Shown: positions 16,880 to 24,600 of the stretch, piece by piece | How the letters are laid out: each line of letters begins with the position of its first letter | Position numbering within the stretch: position 1 is the stretch's first letter | Source: an uncultured Oscillospiraceae bacterium | GTDB lineage: Bacteria; Bacillota; Clostridia; Oscillospirales; Oscillospiraceae | Direction: 5' to 3' | DNA: 41,995 nt | Assembly: GCA_900754515.1 (NCBI GenBank) | Contig: CAAEDD010000033.1 | Location: 1-41,995, forward strand | Notes under the pieces: generated by a model | What the model was told of the DNA's origin: nothing | The model's database searches: none | The model's input: only the letters and a program-made list of their open reading frames with translations | Program-made: the position numbers and the translations under genes

Positions 16880-18217
16880 TCACTCCTCCGCAGAAGGCTC
16901 TTCCTGATGAACGGAAATGGTAGCCAGATCTACCTGATGCTCAACAATGCGGCTGATATGTATTTTCATGTCCCTGATCTCCAGGTCTATATCCTGCTCG
17001 CCGTTTCCGGGTATGGTGCCCAGAGCGTCAAAAACGAAGCCGGTAAAGGTGTCGTAGTCTTCAGAGCAAAGCTCCAGCCCGGTGGCCTCGTGGATGTCCT
17101 TGAGAGGAACGTTGCCAACCAGCTTCCACATTCCGGTGCCCAGTTTTTCAATGTAGGGCTCCGGACTCTCCATGCCGTCGGGCTCATCTCCCAGATCTCC
17201 AACCAGCTCCTCAATAAGGTCATAAAGAGTTACTATGCCTACCATTCCGCCGTATTCATCCATTACCACCGCCAGGGTATTCCGGGTTTTTTTCATGTTG
17301 CGAAACAGCAGATCAGCTTTTATTGTCTCCGGCACAAAATAGGCCGGGTGTACGGCCTGGGCCATAACGCTTTTCCGGGACCTGTCTCCAAGACGGAAGT
17401 AGTCCTTGGCGTTGAGGATGCCCACTATCTTATCCGGTGAGCCGTCGCATACAGGGAACAGGGTGTGGCGGCTTTCGTACAGTGTTTTCTCCCAGATCTC
17501 ATCCGAGTCCTCCAGCCACAGTATTACCACATCGGTGCGGTGAGTAGCTATATTGCCAACCATAATGTCGTTGAACTCAAAGACGTTCTGAATAAACTCT
17601 TTCTCCTGATGGTCAATGGTACCCTTTTCGCTGCCGGCGTCCACCATCATGCGTATCTCTTCTTCGCTGACCTGATCCTCCGCCTCATTGGGGTCTATGC
17701 CGCACAGACGCAGCACAAGGTTTGTAGACACAGACAGGAGCCAGACCACAGGCTTGAAGATAACAGAGATGCCGCTGACAAGCCCGGAAATGCCCATGGC
17801 TATCTGCTCGCTCTTCTTCATGGCTATGCGTTTGGGAACCAGCTCGCCGAAAATCAGGGTGAAGTAGGAGAGAATGAGGGTGATGAGTACCACTGCCATT
17901 ACGTCAAGGCTTGCTCTGGGTATATTTACTCCCGCGCGTATGACCAGGTCCACCAGCGGGTCGGAGAAGTTATCGGCAGCAAAGGCACTTCCGAGAAAAC
18001 CGGACAGTGTTATGGCCACCTGGATGGTGGCGAGAAATTTTGCCGGCTCACGGGTGAGACGGAACAGTCGCCTGGCCCGGCCGTTGCCCTGTTCTGCCAT
18101 GCGCTCCAGTTTAGCTTCGTTTACAGTCAGCACGGCTATCTCGGCGCTGGCAAAGACTGCGTTCAAGGCTATAAGAACTATCTGTATAAGTAATAAAAAT
18201 GCTATGGATTCTCCCAT
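16880..18217 (-). CDS. CNNM/CorC (HlyC-type) membrane protein with CBS pair
   Basis: A 445-aa protein of the CNNM family, linked to Mg2+ efflux or homeostasis. Order: the DUF21 membrane domain (about 1-195, four hydrophobic helices, beginning LLLIQIVLIALNAVFASAEIA), the tandem CBS module (about 210-340, including HTLFPVCDGSPDKIVGILNAKD and VVMDEYGGMVGIVTLYDLIEE), and the C-terminal CorC_HlyC domain (about 355-440). The old name haemolysin C is misleading. The start at 18217 has AGAGG 12 nt upstream. A strong leftward promoter at 18473-18445 predicts a leader of about 220 nt containing a short reading frame, so expression may be controlled after transcription starts. Confidence 0.93.
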   Translation of the reverse strand: MGESIAFLLLIQIVLIALNAVFASAEIAVLTVNEAKLERMAEQGNGRARRLFRLTREPAKFLATIQVAITLSGFLGSAFAADNFSDPLVDLVIRAGVNIPRASLDVMAVVLITLILSYFTLIFGELVPKRIAMKKSEQIAMGISGLVSGISVIFKPVVWLLSVSTNLVLRLCGIDPNEAEDQVSEEEIRMMVDAGSEKGTIDHQEKEFIQNVFEFNDIMVGNIATHRTDVVILWLEDSDEIWEKTLYESRHTLFPVCDGSPDKIVGILNAKDYFRLGDRSRKSVMAQAVHPAYFVPETIKADLLFRNMKKTRNTLAVVMDEYGGMVGIVTLYDLIEELVGDLGDEPDGMESPEPYIEKLGTGMWKLVGNVPLKDIHEATGLELCSEDYDTFTGFVFDALGTIPGNGEQDIDLEIRDMKIHISRIVEHQVDLATISVHQEEPSAEE

Positions 18218-18339
18218 ATTTTGCGGTAACCTCTTTCATAAAAACTTATTTCTTGCCTTTCCGGTGAAAGACATACGGGCATAAAAAACGCAGGCCACAG
18301 CCCATGACATATGAAAACATGCCACGAGTCATATCCTGC

Positions 18340-18405
18340 TTATTCCAAAAGGTATATAATTATGGTCTTGTGATTGCTGCCAGGGTCACTGTCGCCGCTG
18401 TCCAT
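18340..18405 (-). CDS. Candidate 21-aa leader peptide upstream of the CNNM gene
   Basis: A short frame starting ATG at 18405, reading MDSGDSDPGSNHKT and ending IIIYLLE before TAA (18342-18340). A strong Shine-Dalgarno (AAAAAGGAGG, 18428-18419) lies 13 nt upstream, a longer gap than ideal. It is the first ATG after the promoter at 18473-18445. The peptide is acidic with a D-P step and then hydrophobic, and resembles the N-terminal leader of some CNNM proteins. It may be a regulatory upstream ORF or the remnant of an older gene start. Not proven to be translated. Confidence 0.4.
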   Translation of the reverse strand: MDSGDSDPGSNHKTIIIYLLE

Positions 18406-18444
18406 TATCAGATACCGGCCTCCTTTTTGAATATAGTGATAAAA

Positions 18445-18473
18445 AGTATAGACTATACAGTCGCCTTTGTCAA
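18445..18473 (-). promoter_or_regulatory. Strong promoter of the CNNM gene
   Basis: On the minus strand TTGACA (18473-18468), 17 nt, TATACT (18450-18445). Transcription would start near 18438, leaving a leader of about 220 nt before the CNNM start at 18217. Confidence 0.75.
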
Positions 18474-18526
18474 CAGTCCAGGGACGGCTCCAAAGCCGGA
18501 GACCGTTAAGATACGGTTAAAAAACC

Positions 18527-18554
18527 TTGACTTTTTTCTGCTGTGTGTTAGAAT
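18527..18554 (+). promoter_or_regulatory. Promoter of the MATE exporter leader
   Basis: TTGACT (18527-18532), 16 nt, TAGAAT (18549-18554). Predicted start near 18561, giving a leader of about 93 nt that contains the terminator hairpin at 18592-18623. Confidence 0.65.
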
Positions 18555-18591
18555 GGCTCCGTACCGAGGGTACTTCGTTTGATACATTATC

Positions 18592-18623
18592 GCCAACAAG
18601 TGTATGCTTGTTGGCTCTTTTTT
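18592..18623 (+). terminator. Terminator/attenuator hairpin in the MATE leader
   Basis: GCCAACAAG (18592-18600) pairs with CTTGTTGGC (18607-18615) and is followed by TCTTTTTT. It lies between promoter and start codon of the MATE gene, so it would stop transcription before the gene unless relieved. A small GTACC/GGTAC hairpin (18561-18573) precedes it. Confidence 0.7.
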
Positions 18624-18653
18624 GCCTTGCATGATATAACCAGGAGGATCAAA

Positions 18654-20021
18654 ATGAACGGAAAACAGGATATACGGGAAATCAACGCTTTCCTGTCCGG
18701 ACCAATTCTTCCGCCCCTTATCCGCTTTGCTCTGCCACTTATGTTGTCGCTGCTTCTCCAGGCACTGTATGGCGGCGTTGACCTGGCTGTAGTGGGCCAC
18801 TACTCGCCCACGGCCAGCGTCTCTGCAGTTGCCACAGGCAGTCAGGCAATGCATGTGATAACTACTCTCATAAGCGGGCTTACCATGGGCGTGACGGTGC
18901 TGCTGGGCAAGGCCGTGGGTGCAGGGGACGGCGAAAGAGCGGGTGAGGCTGTTGCGGCTCAGATAAAGCTGTTCTCACTGCTGGCGGTTTTTCTCACTGC
19001 TGCAATGATTATATTTGCGCCTCAGGCCGCGCTGCTTCTGAATGTGCCGGAGGAGGCCATACCGGAGACCGTGAGATATATCCGTATCTGTTCTGGGGGA
19101 ATAGTTTTTATTACCGCCTATAACGGCATCAGCGGAATATTCCGGGGACTTGGGAATTCCCGCTCACCCTTTATTTTCGTTCTGATTGCCTGCCTTGTAA
19201 ACGTGGTGCTGGATATCCTGTTTGTGGGCGGCTTTAATATGGCGGCCTCCGGCGCCGCTCTTGCCACCATCATTGCCCAGGCCTCCAGCGTGCTGTTTTC
19301 TCTGGCATATATGCGCCGTCATCCTTTGCCCTTTTCCGTGTCGGCTCAGTTCCGCTCCGGATGCAAGCCGGTATGGAGAATACTCAGAGTCGGTGCACCA
19401 ATTGCCATGCAGGATTTTCTCACCAGCCTGTCCTTCCTTATAATTACCAGTATAGTCAATACTCTTGGACTCATAGCCTCTGCCGGCGTTGGCATATCGG
19501 AAAAGCTTTTTGCCTTCCTTTCCATAGTTCCGGTGGCTTTCATGTCTGCCCTATCCACCTTTGTGGCCCAGAACATGGGGGCGGGCAACAGAAAGCGGGC
19601 AGACCGCTCTCTTCTTCTCGCAGTGGGTATATCCTTCTGCTTCGGGGCGCTTGTGTCCTGTGTTACTTTCTTTGACGGCAGGGGACTTGCCTCCATTTTC
19701 GACAATGACCCGGCGGTGCTGACAGCTACGGCAGATTATCTTCGGGGCAGCGCGGTGGAATATATGCTGTGCTCCGTGACCTTCTGTTTCCTGGGATACT
19801 TTAATGGCCGGGAGCACACCGCCTTTGTCATGGCCCAGGGGCTGGCCTCCGCTTTTCTCGTGAGGATACCCCTGTCCTACTACCTCAGCCGCCTGCCTGG
19901 AACCGGTATGTTCCTCATAAGCCTGGCCGTGCCTGCCTCTGCGCTGGTGAACCTGGGGCTGTGCATTGGATATTTTGTGCTGATGAGAAAAAGAGAAAAG
20001 AGAATGCTCCCGGAGCAGTAA
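18654..20021 (+). CDS. MATE-family efflux transporter
   Basis: A 455-aa integral membrane antiporter with about twelve helices, exporting drugs or cationic metabolites against Na+ or H+. The first module has the typical FALPLMLSLLLQALYGGVDLAVVGHY, with GSQAMHVITTLISGLTMGVTVLLGKAVGAG following; the second begins near 235 (ILRVGAPIAMQDFLTSLSF) and includes FVAQNMGAGNRKRA. It belongs to the DinF/NorM-like branch common in Clostridia. AGGAGG at 18642-18647 fixes the ATG at 18654, although the frame stays open upstream. It is preceded by an attenuator-like leader, suggesting induction by a ligand or stalled ribosome. Confidence 0.93.
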   Translation: MNGKQDIREINAFLSGPILPPLIRFALPLMLSLLLQALYGGVDLAVVGHYSPTASVSAVATGSQAMHVITTLISGLTMGVTVLLGKAVGAGDGERAGEAVAAQIKLFSLLAVFLTAAMIIFAPQAALLLNVPEEAIPETVRYIRICSGGIVFITAYNGISGIFRGLGNSRSPFIFVLIACLVNVVLDILFVGGFNMAASGAALATIIAQASSVLFSLAYMRRHPLPFSVSAQFRSGCKPVWRILRVGAPIAMQDFLTSLSFLIITSIVNTLGLIASAGVGISEKLFAFLSIVPVAFMSALSTFVAQNMGAGNRKRADRSLLLAVGISFCFGALVSCVTFFDGRGLASIFDNDPAVLTATADYLRGSAVEYMLCSVTFCFLGYFNGREHTAFVMAQGLASAFLVRIPLSYYLSRLPGTGMFLISLAVPASALVNLGLCIGYFVLMRKREKRMLPEQ

Positions 20022-20083
20022 AAAATTTAATGGTAAAAGCCTTTTATCTGCTGTTGCTCCTTCCTTTTTTCCTCTGCATGGAT

Positions 20084-20103
20084 TATAATGACAATGTGTC
20101 AAT
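20084..20103 (+). promoter_or_regulatory. -10 box with overlapping TGACA-N3-TGTCA palindrome
   Basis: TATAAT at 20084-20089 lacks a convincing -35. The inverted repeat TGACAATGTGTCA (20089-20101, 5-3-5) starts at the last base of the -10 and covers the predicted start site, the usual place for a repressor operator. Confidence 0.4.
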
Positions 20104-20138
20104 AAAAAAACAAATATGGAAAGGAAGGGTGATTTTCC

Positions 20139-21674
20139 ATGGCTGCTTTACACTATGATGCCGTTGTCATCGGTGCGGGCAACGGCGGACTTTCAGCGGC
20201 TCTTACTCTGGCGAACGCCGGAAAGAAGGTGCTGCTGGCAGAAAAACACAACTTGCCCGGAGGCTTTGCCACCAGCTTTATCCGGGGGCGCTTCGAGTTT
20301 GAGGCGTCTCTCCATGAGCTGTGCGACTTCGGCACACCAGGCAACAGCGGCAATCTTTATGCCTTGTTTGAAGAGCTGGGAGTGCTGGACAAGCTGGAGT
20401 TCGTCACCGTGCCGGAAGCTTTCCGAACCATTACCCTGAAAACCGGCGAGGACTATACCATGCCTTTTGGCGTGAAGGAGTTCACTGACAAGATGGAGAG
20501 CTATGTCCCAGGCAGCCGCGAGTCGGTGGAGACCTTTTTTGCCCTTGCTGATGAGACTCGCCGGGCTATGGCTTACCTAACTCAGATGCGGGGCAATCCC
20601 GACACGGCGGTCCTCAAAAGCGAATACCCCAATTTCATGCGCACTGCGGCCTATTCCGTGGAACAGGTGCTCAACGCGATAAAGATGCCCAGAAAGGCCC
20701 AGGATATTCTGAACGTATACTGGTCGTATCTGGGGGCGCCGGAAGACCAGCTTGGCTTCCTCCACTATGCACTTATGGTCAATCTCTATATTACTCTGGG
20801 GGCCCAGATCCCCAAGACCCGTTCTCACGGCATCAGCTGCGCCCTGGCCGACACTATACTGGAGAAGGGCGGAGAGATATGGTACAACAGCGAGGCGGAG
20901 CACATCATCACCAGGGACGGCAAGGTGGCCGGCGTGCGCTTTGCCGACGGCAAGGAAGTTGAAACCTCTCATGTTATCAGCAACGCTTCTCCCCACAAGG
21001 TCTATGGCTCCATGGTGGACAAGGACAGTATACCACCTGAGGAGCTGCGGCTGGCCAATGCCCGTACTCTGGCTGGCCGGGGCCTGTCCATGTTCCTTGG
21101 ATTGAACAAGTCCCCAAAAGAACTGGGGCTCACAGACTACAGCTATTTTATCTACAACAGCCTGGACACCAAGGCGGAGTTTGAAGCCATGAAAACTCTG
21201 GACAATCCAGCCCAGGTCACCGTTTGTCTCAATAACGGCCTGCCCGGATGTTCCCCGGAGGGCACAACAATACTTTACTTTACCTCCCTGTATTTCTCCG
21301 ACTGCTTCTGTGAGGCGGCCACGGCGGAGAACTACTTCGATTTGAAGGAGAAGGTGGCCAACCAGATGATCGACGCCTTTGAGAAAGCCACCGGGGCAAA
21401 GATAAGGGAGGCTATAGAGGAAATAGAGATCGGCACTCCCGTGACCTACGCCCACTATACCGGCTCGCCTCAGGGTGCCATATACGGCTATCTGCTCTCC
21501 GGCCTTGACAACATGATGCCGCGGGTCATGTGCATGTACAATGAAAAGCACCTGCCCGGCCTTCACTTCTGCGGCGGACACGCCATGAGGGGCTCCGGCT
21601 ATAACTCGTCCTATCTGTCGGGAAATCTGGCTGCCAAGTTTACCCTTGGCGACATGAAAAAGGAGGAAGAGTGA
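20139..21674 (+). CDS. CrtI/retinol-saturase-like FAD oxidoreductase
   Basis: A 511-aa FAD-dependent oxidoreductase of the phytoene desaturase superfamily. The dinucleotide motif VVIGAGNGGLSAALTLANAG (9-28) is followed by the GGFATSFIRGRFEFEAS substrate/FAD loop and, near the C-terminus, CGGHAMRGSGYNSSYLSGN, which closes the FAD site. Family members desaturate, saturate or isomerise hydrophobic polyenes and ring systems; no carotenoid genes are nearby, so carotenoid synthesis is unlikely. It is followed after 1 nt by a ferredoxin-reductase-like gene with which it probably forms an electron-transfer pair. A GGAAGGG site lies about 10 nt before the ATG. Substrate unknown. Confidence 0.86.
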   Translation: MAALHYDAVVIGAGNGGLSAALTLANAGKKVLLAEKHNLPGGFATSFIRGRFEFEASLHELCDFGTPGNSGNLYALFEELGVLDKLEFVTVPEAFRTITLKTGEDYTMPFGVKEFTDKMESYVPGSRESVETFFALADETRRAMAYLTQMRGNPDTAVLKSEYPNFMRTAAYSVEQVLNAIKMPRKAQDILNVYWSYLGAPEDQLGFLHYALMVNLYITLGAQIPKTRSHGISCALADTILEKGGEIWYNSEAEHIITRDGKVAGVRFADGKEVETSHVISNASPHKVYGSMVDKDSIPPEELRLANARTLAGRGLSMFLGLNKSPKELGLTDYSYFIYNSLDTKAEFEAMKTLDNPAQVTVCLNNGLPGCSPEGTTILYFTSLYFSDCFCEAATAENYFDLKEKVANQMIDAFEKATGAKIREAIEEIEIGTPVTYAHYTGSPQGAIYGYLLSGLDNMMPRVMCMYNEKHLPGLHFCGGHAMRGSGYNSSYLSGNLAAKFTLGDMKKEEE

Positions 21675-21675
21675 G

Positions 21676-22848
21676 ATGAATGTTAAGGTAGGTCTTATCG
21701 GCGTATTTGATATGCTGAAATTCAAAAACCTGAAGAAAAACCGTGCAGAGATGATTGCTTCCTCACCGGCCCAGCCCCTGCCTCCAACCGACAGGGCCAA
21801 TGTTCTGGCAAAGCGGCTGCATCCCAAAGTGCAGCATTTGAAAATCGCGGAGATAGTGCAGGAGACCCATGATGCCAAAAGCTTTATTCTTGTGCCGGAT
21901 GTGTCACAGGGTACTGTGAAGCTGGCACCCTTCAAGGCGGGCAGCTATATAAACCTGCGTACCATGCTTGCTGGTTCCGTTGCCCGCCGTACCTACTCCC
22001 TGTCTTCCAGCCCAAAGGAGGCCCTGGAAGGAAAATACCGGGTCACAGTAAAATTGAAAGAGGGCGGCTTCATGTCCGTCTGGCTCCACAATGAGGCCAA
22101 GGTGGGAGACAGCCTGCTGGCTACCGAGCCCGGTGGATTTATTACCCACTCCTCCATAAGAGACTGCCGCCGGGTGGTGGGCCTGGCTGGAGGCAGCGGC
22201 ATCACCCCATTCATGTCCATGGCAAAAACCATTCAGGAGGGCAGTGAGAACTTTGAGCTGATACTGCTCTACGGCGCAAGGACGGAAGCCGACCTGGTAT
22301 TCAAGGCGGATTTCGACGCCATTGCCGCCGCCTGCGATAAGGTAAAAGTAGTATATGTGCTCAGCGATGAGGAGAAGAAGGGCTTTGAACATGGCTTTCT
22401 CTCCCCGGAGCTCATTAGAAAATATGCCGGGGATGAGCCTTTCTCCATCTATGTTGTGGGCCCCGGTGCCATGTGCGACTATCTTGATAAGGAGTTGCCC
22501 AAGTTATCGCTGGAGAGAAAATTCATCCGTATGGAGCGTACTGAGGATGTGTATGATGCGGGGAAACCTGTGGAGTATACCCTCACCGTGCATTACAGGG
22601 ATGAGATAATGACTCTGTCTGCCCGCAGCGACGAGACGGTGCTTACAGCTTTTGAGAGAGCGGGTCTTGCCGTCAACAACAAGTGCCGTGTGGGCTACTG
22701 CGGCTTCTGCCGCAGTCGGCTCATCAAGGGCGAGTATCATGCCAACCGTTATGAGAAGCTGCGTCTTGCAGATGAGCAGTTCCATTATTTCCACCCTTGC
22801 TGCTCCTACCCTATGTCCGACATGGAGATAGAGGTCTACAGCAGGTAA
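21676..22848 (+). CDS. Flavodoxin/ferredoxin reductase-like protein with C-terminal [2Fe-2S] domain
   Basis: A 390-aa electron-transfer flavoprotein that should pass electrons from NAD(P)H through FAD to a plant-type [2Fe-2S] cluster. Domains: N-terminal extension (1-50), FAD-binding FR domain (about 55-155, with RRTYSLSSSP), NAD-binding domain (VVGLAGGSGITPFMSMAK near 175-190), then ferredoxin domain with C337, C342, C345 (KCRVGYCGFC) and a final Cys at HPCCSYP near 375. The architecture is that of oxygenase or oxidoreductase reductase components. AGGAGGAAG precedes the start, 1 nt after the previous stop; it most likely feeds that CrtI-like enzyme. Confidence 0.88.
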   Translation: MNVKVGLIGVFDMLKFKNLKKNRAEMIASSPAQPLPPTDRANVLAKRLHPKVQHLKIAEIVQETHDAKSFILVPDVSQGTVKLAPFKAGSYINLRTMLAGSVARRTYSLSSSPKEALEGKYRVTVKLKEGGFMSVWLHNEAKVGDSLLATEPGGFITHSSIRDCRRVVGLAGGSGITPFMSMAKTIQEGSENFELILLYGARTEADLVFKADFDAIAAACDKVKVVYVLSDEEKKGFEHGFLSPELIRKYAGDEPFSIYVVGPGAMCDYLDKELPKLSLERKFIRMERTEDVYDAGKPVEYTLTVHYRDEIMTLSARSDETVLTAFERAGLAVNNKCRVGYCGFCRSRLIKGEYHANRYEKLRLADEQFHYFHPCCSYPMSDMEIEVYSR

Positions 22849-22871
22849 AACATTTATTTTAAATTCCGTGT

Positions 22872-22903
22872 CGGCCCGGCTGCACTTTTGCGCAGCCGGG
22901 CCG
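22872..22903 (+). terminator. GC-rich terminator after the flavoprotein pair
   Basis: A perfect 12-bp stem (22872-22883 with 22892-22903) and 8-nt loop. A T-rich stretch (TTTTTTT) follows only 18 nt later, so efficiency is uncertain. It separates the flavoprotein pair from the bai-like operon. Confidence 0.7.
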
Positions 22904-23139
22904 TGTTATACCCTGCGTCTCTTTTTTTGACACTGTTTAAAGAAAATTATGAAGGACTTATGGAAGGCCAGAACAGGATACCTTAATGTGTGGAAGAGGC
23001 TGATACCCACCCTTACGCTCTCAAGTCATTTTCTTACATTATAGTATTATATAAAGCGGCAATAATTAAGTTTTAGCTTACACTAGCAATCAAAAAGAAT
23101 ACAATTTACACAATAAATAAAAAATAAAGCGCGCATAAC

Positions 23140-23156
23140 TTGTAAATAATTAACAA
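23140..23156. promoter_or_regulatory. Operator-like palindrome TTGTAAAT-A-ATTAACAA
   Basis: A 17-bp inverted repeat with one mismatch per half-site (TTGTAAAT versus TTGTTAAT) located 43 bp upstream of the -35 box, a place suited to an activator. A related TTGTGTAAAT occurs on the minus strand around 23104-23113. The half-sites resemble Rex sites (TTGTTAA), but the spacing is one base short. Confidence 0.4.
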
Positions 23157-23198
23157 AATATATCTCTTTATTAAGCCAAGATGGAATATGTCTATTCA

Positions 23199-23228
23199 TT
23201 GACAAAGCCCGAAAAGTTTTTGTATACT
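23199..23228 (+). promoter_or_regulatory. Promoter of the bai-like operon
   Basis: TTGACA (23199-23204), 18 nt, TATACT (23223-23228). The predicted start near 23235 gives a leader of about 75 nt to the first gene. Confidence 0.75.
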
Positions 23229-23310
23229 GCTTATAAAGATGCAAATCAAAGCCGTATTGGCTGTGGTTTACACGAGGAAAATCAAAAATTTTAAAACATG
23301 GAGGTTCAAC

Positions 23311-24585
23311 ATGAAAAGAAGCGAAATGCCGCAGCAGGGTATACTTCAGGGTGTACGAGTGGTAGTCTGTGCAGTATCGGTTTCCGGCCCCTTTGCAGGG
23401 GAACTGATGGCTGAGATGGGCGCCGATGTTATCCAGATAGAAAGCCCAGGCAATCCCGACTATTCTCACGGCGGGGTCAACCCCGGCTGGATGGGAGAAT
23501 CCATGCGCCGCAATATGCGCTCCATAACTCTTGATGTAGTGAAGCCGAAGGGCAAAGAGGCCTTCCTCAAGCTAATTGAAGAGACAGACATATTTATCGA
23601 GTCCTCCAGAGGCGGCCAATGGGCGGGCTGGGGTCTTACTGACGAGGTGCTTTGGAAGCACAACCCCAAGCTGGTCATTGCACATATTTCCGGTTTTGGC
23701 CAGACCGGCGACAAAAACTATGTGTCCAGGGCTTCCTACGACCCCATTGCCCAGGCTTTCAGCGGAATTGCCTATGCCAACGGCGACAACACCATGCCCT
23801 ATTTCCCCATTGCTCCTGACGTGCTGGATTTCTACACGGCTTTTTATGCAAGCAACGCCTGCCTTGCAGGATACATCAACGCTCTAAAGACCGGCAAGGG
23901 GGAGAGCTTTGACATTGCCCAGTACGAGTGCGGCCTGCGCACCCTGCACACCTACCTGCTCCAGGACATCGTAGAGGATAATCCTGAGATTCGTTCCCTG
24001 TGGATAGCTGCCGAACTCTCCGGTGCTTTCGGTAACTATAAGTGCAAGGAGGGCAGTGTGTTTATGCTCACAGTGGGCGTGCCTGTGTGCAAGTCCGTGT
24101 GCCAGCTGCTGGGTCTGCCCTATGGCAGCGAGGAGTTCCCGGCCGGTGATTACATATATCCTCTGGCTCTGCCAAAGGGACAGAAGATAGATGCGGCTAT
24201 GAAGGAGTTCTGCCTGGCTCATACTGCCGATGAAGTGGAAGAGATACTCAATAAGCACAAGGTTCCCTGCAGCAAAGTCCTGACTTACAGGGATATGCTC
24301 ACCAACAGCCAGTACCTGGCTCGCAAATCTCTTATCGAATATCCCAGCGCACGCTGGGAGGATCCCAAGAATCCCGGTCAGCCCATAACTGTTAAGGCTC
24401 CTTGTATTCCCACCAGAGCAAAAAACAACCCTGTGGAGATATGGCGCTCCTGCGTTGACTTTGGCTTTGACACAAGAGATGTGCTGGCCGAGCTGGGGTA
24501 CAGCGAGGAAGAAATCAGCAAGATGTTCGCAAAGAAGATCTGCGTGTCCCGCAATGATTTCTGCCCTCAGTACAAACACATTTGA
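23311..24585 (+). CDS. CaiB/BaiF-type (family III) CoA-transferase
   Basis: Moves CoA between carboxylic acids without ATP. The 424-aa length is close to BaiF of the bile-acid pathway. Family III features: VVVCAVSVSGPFAGELMAEMGADVIQIE near the N-terminus, RNMRSITLDVVKPKGKEAF, the HISGFGQTGD motif (125-134), and an Asp in the position of the catalytic residue, D173 in PDVLDFYTAFYAS. The ATG at 23311 is preceded by GGAGG (23300-23304); the open frame extends upstream over the promoter and should not be used. First gene of a four-gene operon with dehydratase, ene-reductase and SDR. No acid-CoA ligase is present, so the initial CoA must come from elsewhere or from a donor thioester. Substrate unassigned. 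Confidence 0.9.
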   Translation: MKRSEMPQQGILQGVRVVVCAVSVSGPFAGELMAEMGADVIQIESPGNPDYSHGGVNPGWMGESMRRNMRSITLDVVKPKGKEAFLKLIEETDIFIESSRGGQWAGWGLTDEVLWKHNPKLVIAHISGFGQTGDKNYVSRASYDPIAQAFSGIAYANGDNTMPYFPIAPDVLDFYTAFYASNACLAGYINALKTGKGESFDIAQYECGLRTLHTYLLQDIVEDNPEIRSLWIAAELSGAFGNYKCKEGSVFMLTVGVPVCKSVCQLLGLPYGSEEFPAGDYIYPLALPKGQKIDAAMKEFCLAHTADEVEEILNKHKVPCSKVLTYRDMLTNSQYLARKSLIEYPSARWEDPKNPGQPITVKAPCIPTRAKNNPVEIWRSCVDFGFDTRDVLAELGYSEEEISKMFAKKICVSRNDFCPQYKHI

Positions 24586-24600
24586 TGGGAGACGAAGGCT

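Larger units (their letters stand above)
18218..18653. other. Divergent intergenic region between CNNM and MATE genes
   Basis: These 436 bp hold back-to-back promoters, a long CNNM leader with an upstream short frame on the minus strand, and a short MATE leader with a hairpin and terminator on the plus strand. No other gene is supported. Confidence 0.65.
22849..23310. other. AT-rich regulatory region upstream of the bai-like operon
   Basis: 462 bp without a gene. It contains the upstream terminator, a strongly AT-rich stretch (about 23030-23180) that contrasts with the surrounding GC-rich genes, an operator-like palindrome (23140-23156) and a near-consensus promoter (23199-23228). Nothing else was recognised. 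Confidence 0.65.

Noticed and set aside
16880..18217. Haemolysin (TlyC/HlyC) toxin
   Set aside because: The domain order is that of the CNNM/CorC ion-homeostasis family; the haemolysin name is historical.
18304..18582. 92-codon plus-strand frame between the CNNM and MATE genes
   Set aside because: It runs through both divergent promoters, lacks a ribosome site and has no family resemblance.
18561..18623. Fluoride, guanidine (ykkC) or preQ1 riboswitch before the MATE gene
   Set aside because: The conserved aptamer sequences of these classes as I know them are not found; the region before the terminator is also too short for most.
20139..21674. Phytoene desaturase of a carotenoid pathway
   Set aside because: No phytoene synthase, prenyltransferase or other carotenoid gene is near, and the superfamily has many non-carotenoid members.
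20577..21935. Long minus-strand open frame of about 450 codons opposite the CrtI-like gene
   Set aside because: It lies antisense to two well-supported genes, has no recognisable domain or ribosome site, and its low-complexity His/Gly/Leu make-up is typical of the complement of GC-rich coding DNA. The same applies to long antisense frames around 8458-9468, 11145-12269, 23884-25287, 25475-26494 and 36548-37582.
23140..23156. Rex operator upstream of the bai-like operon
   Set aside because: Half-sites resemble TTGTTAA but the centre is one base shorter than the canonical 18-bp Rex site; kept only as an unassigned palindrome.
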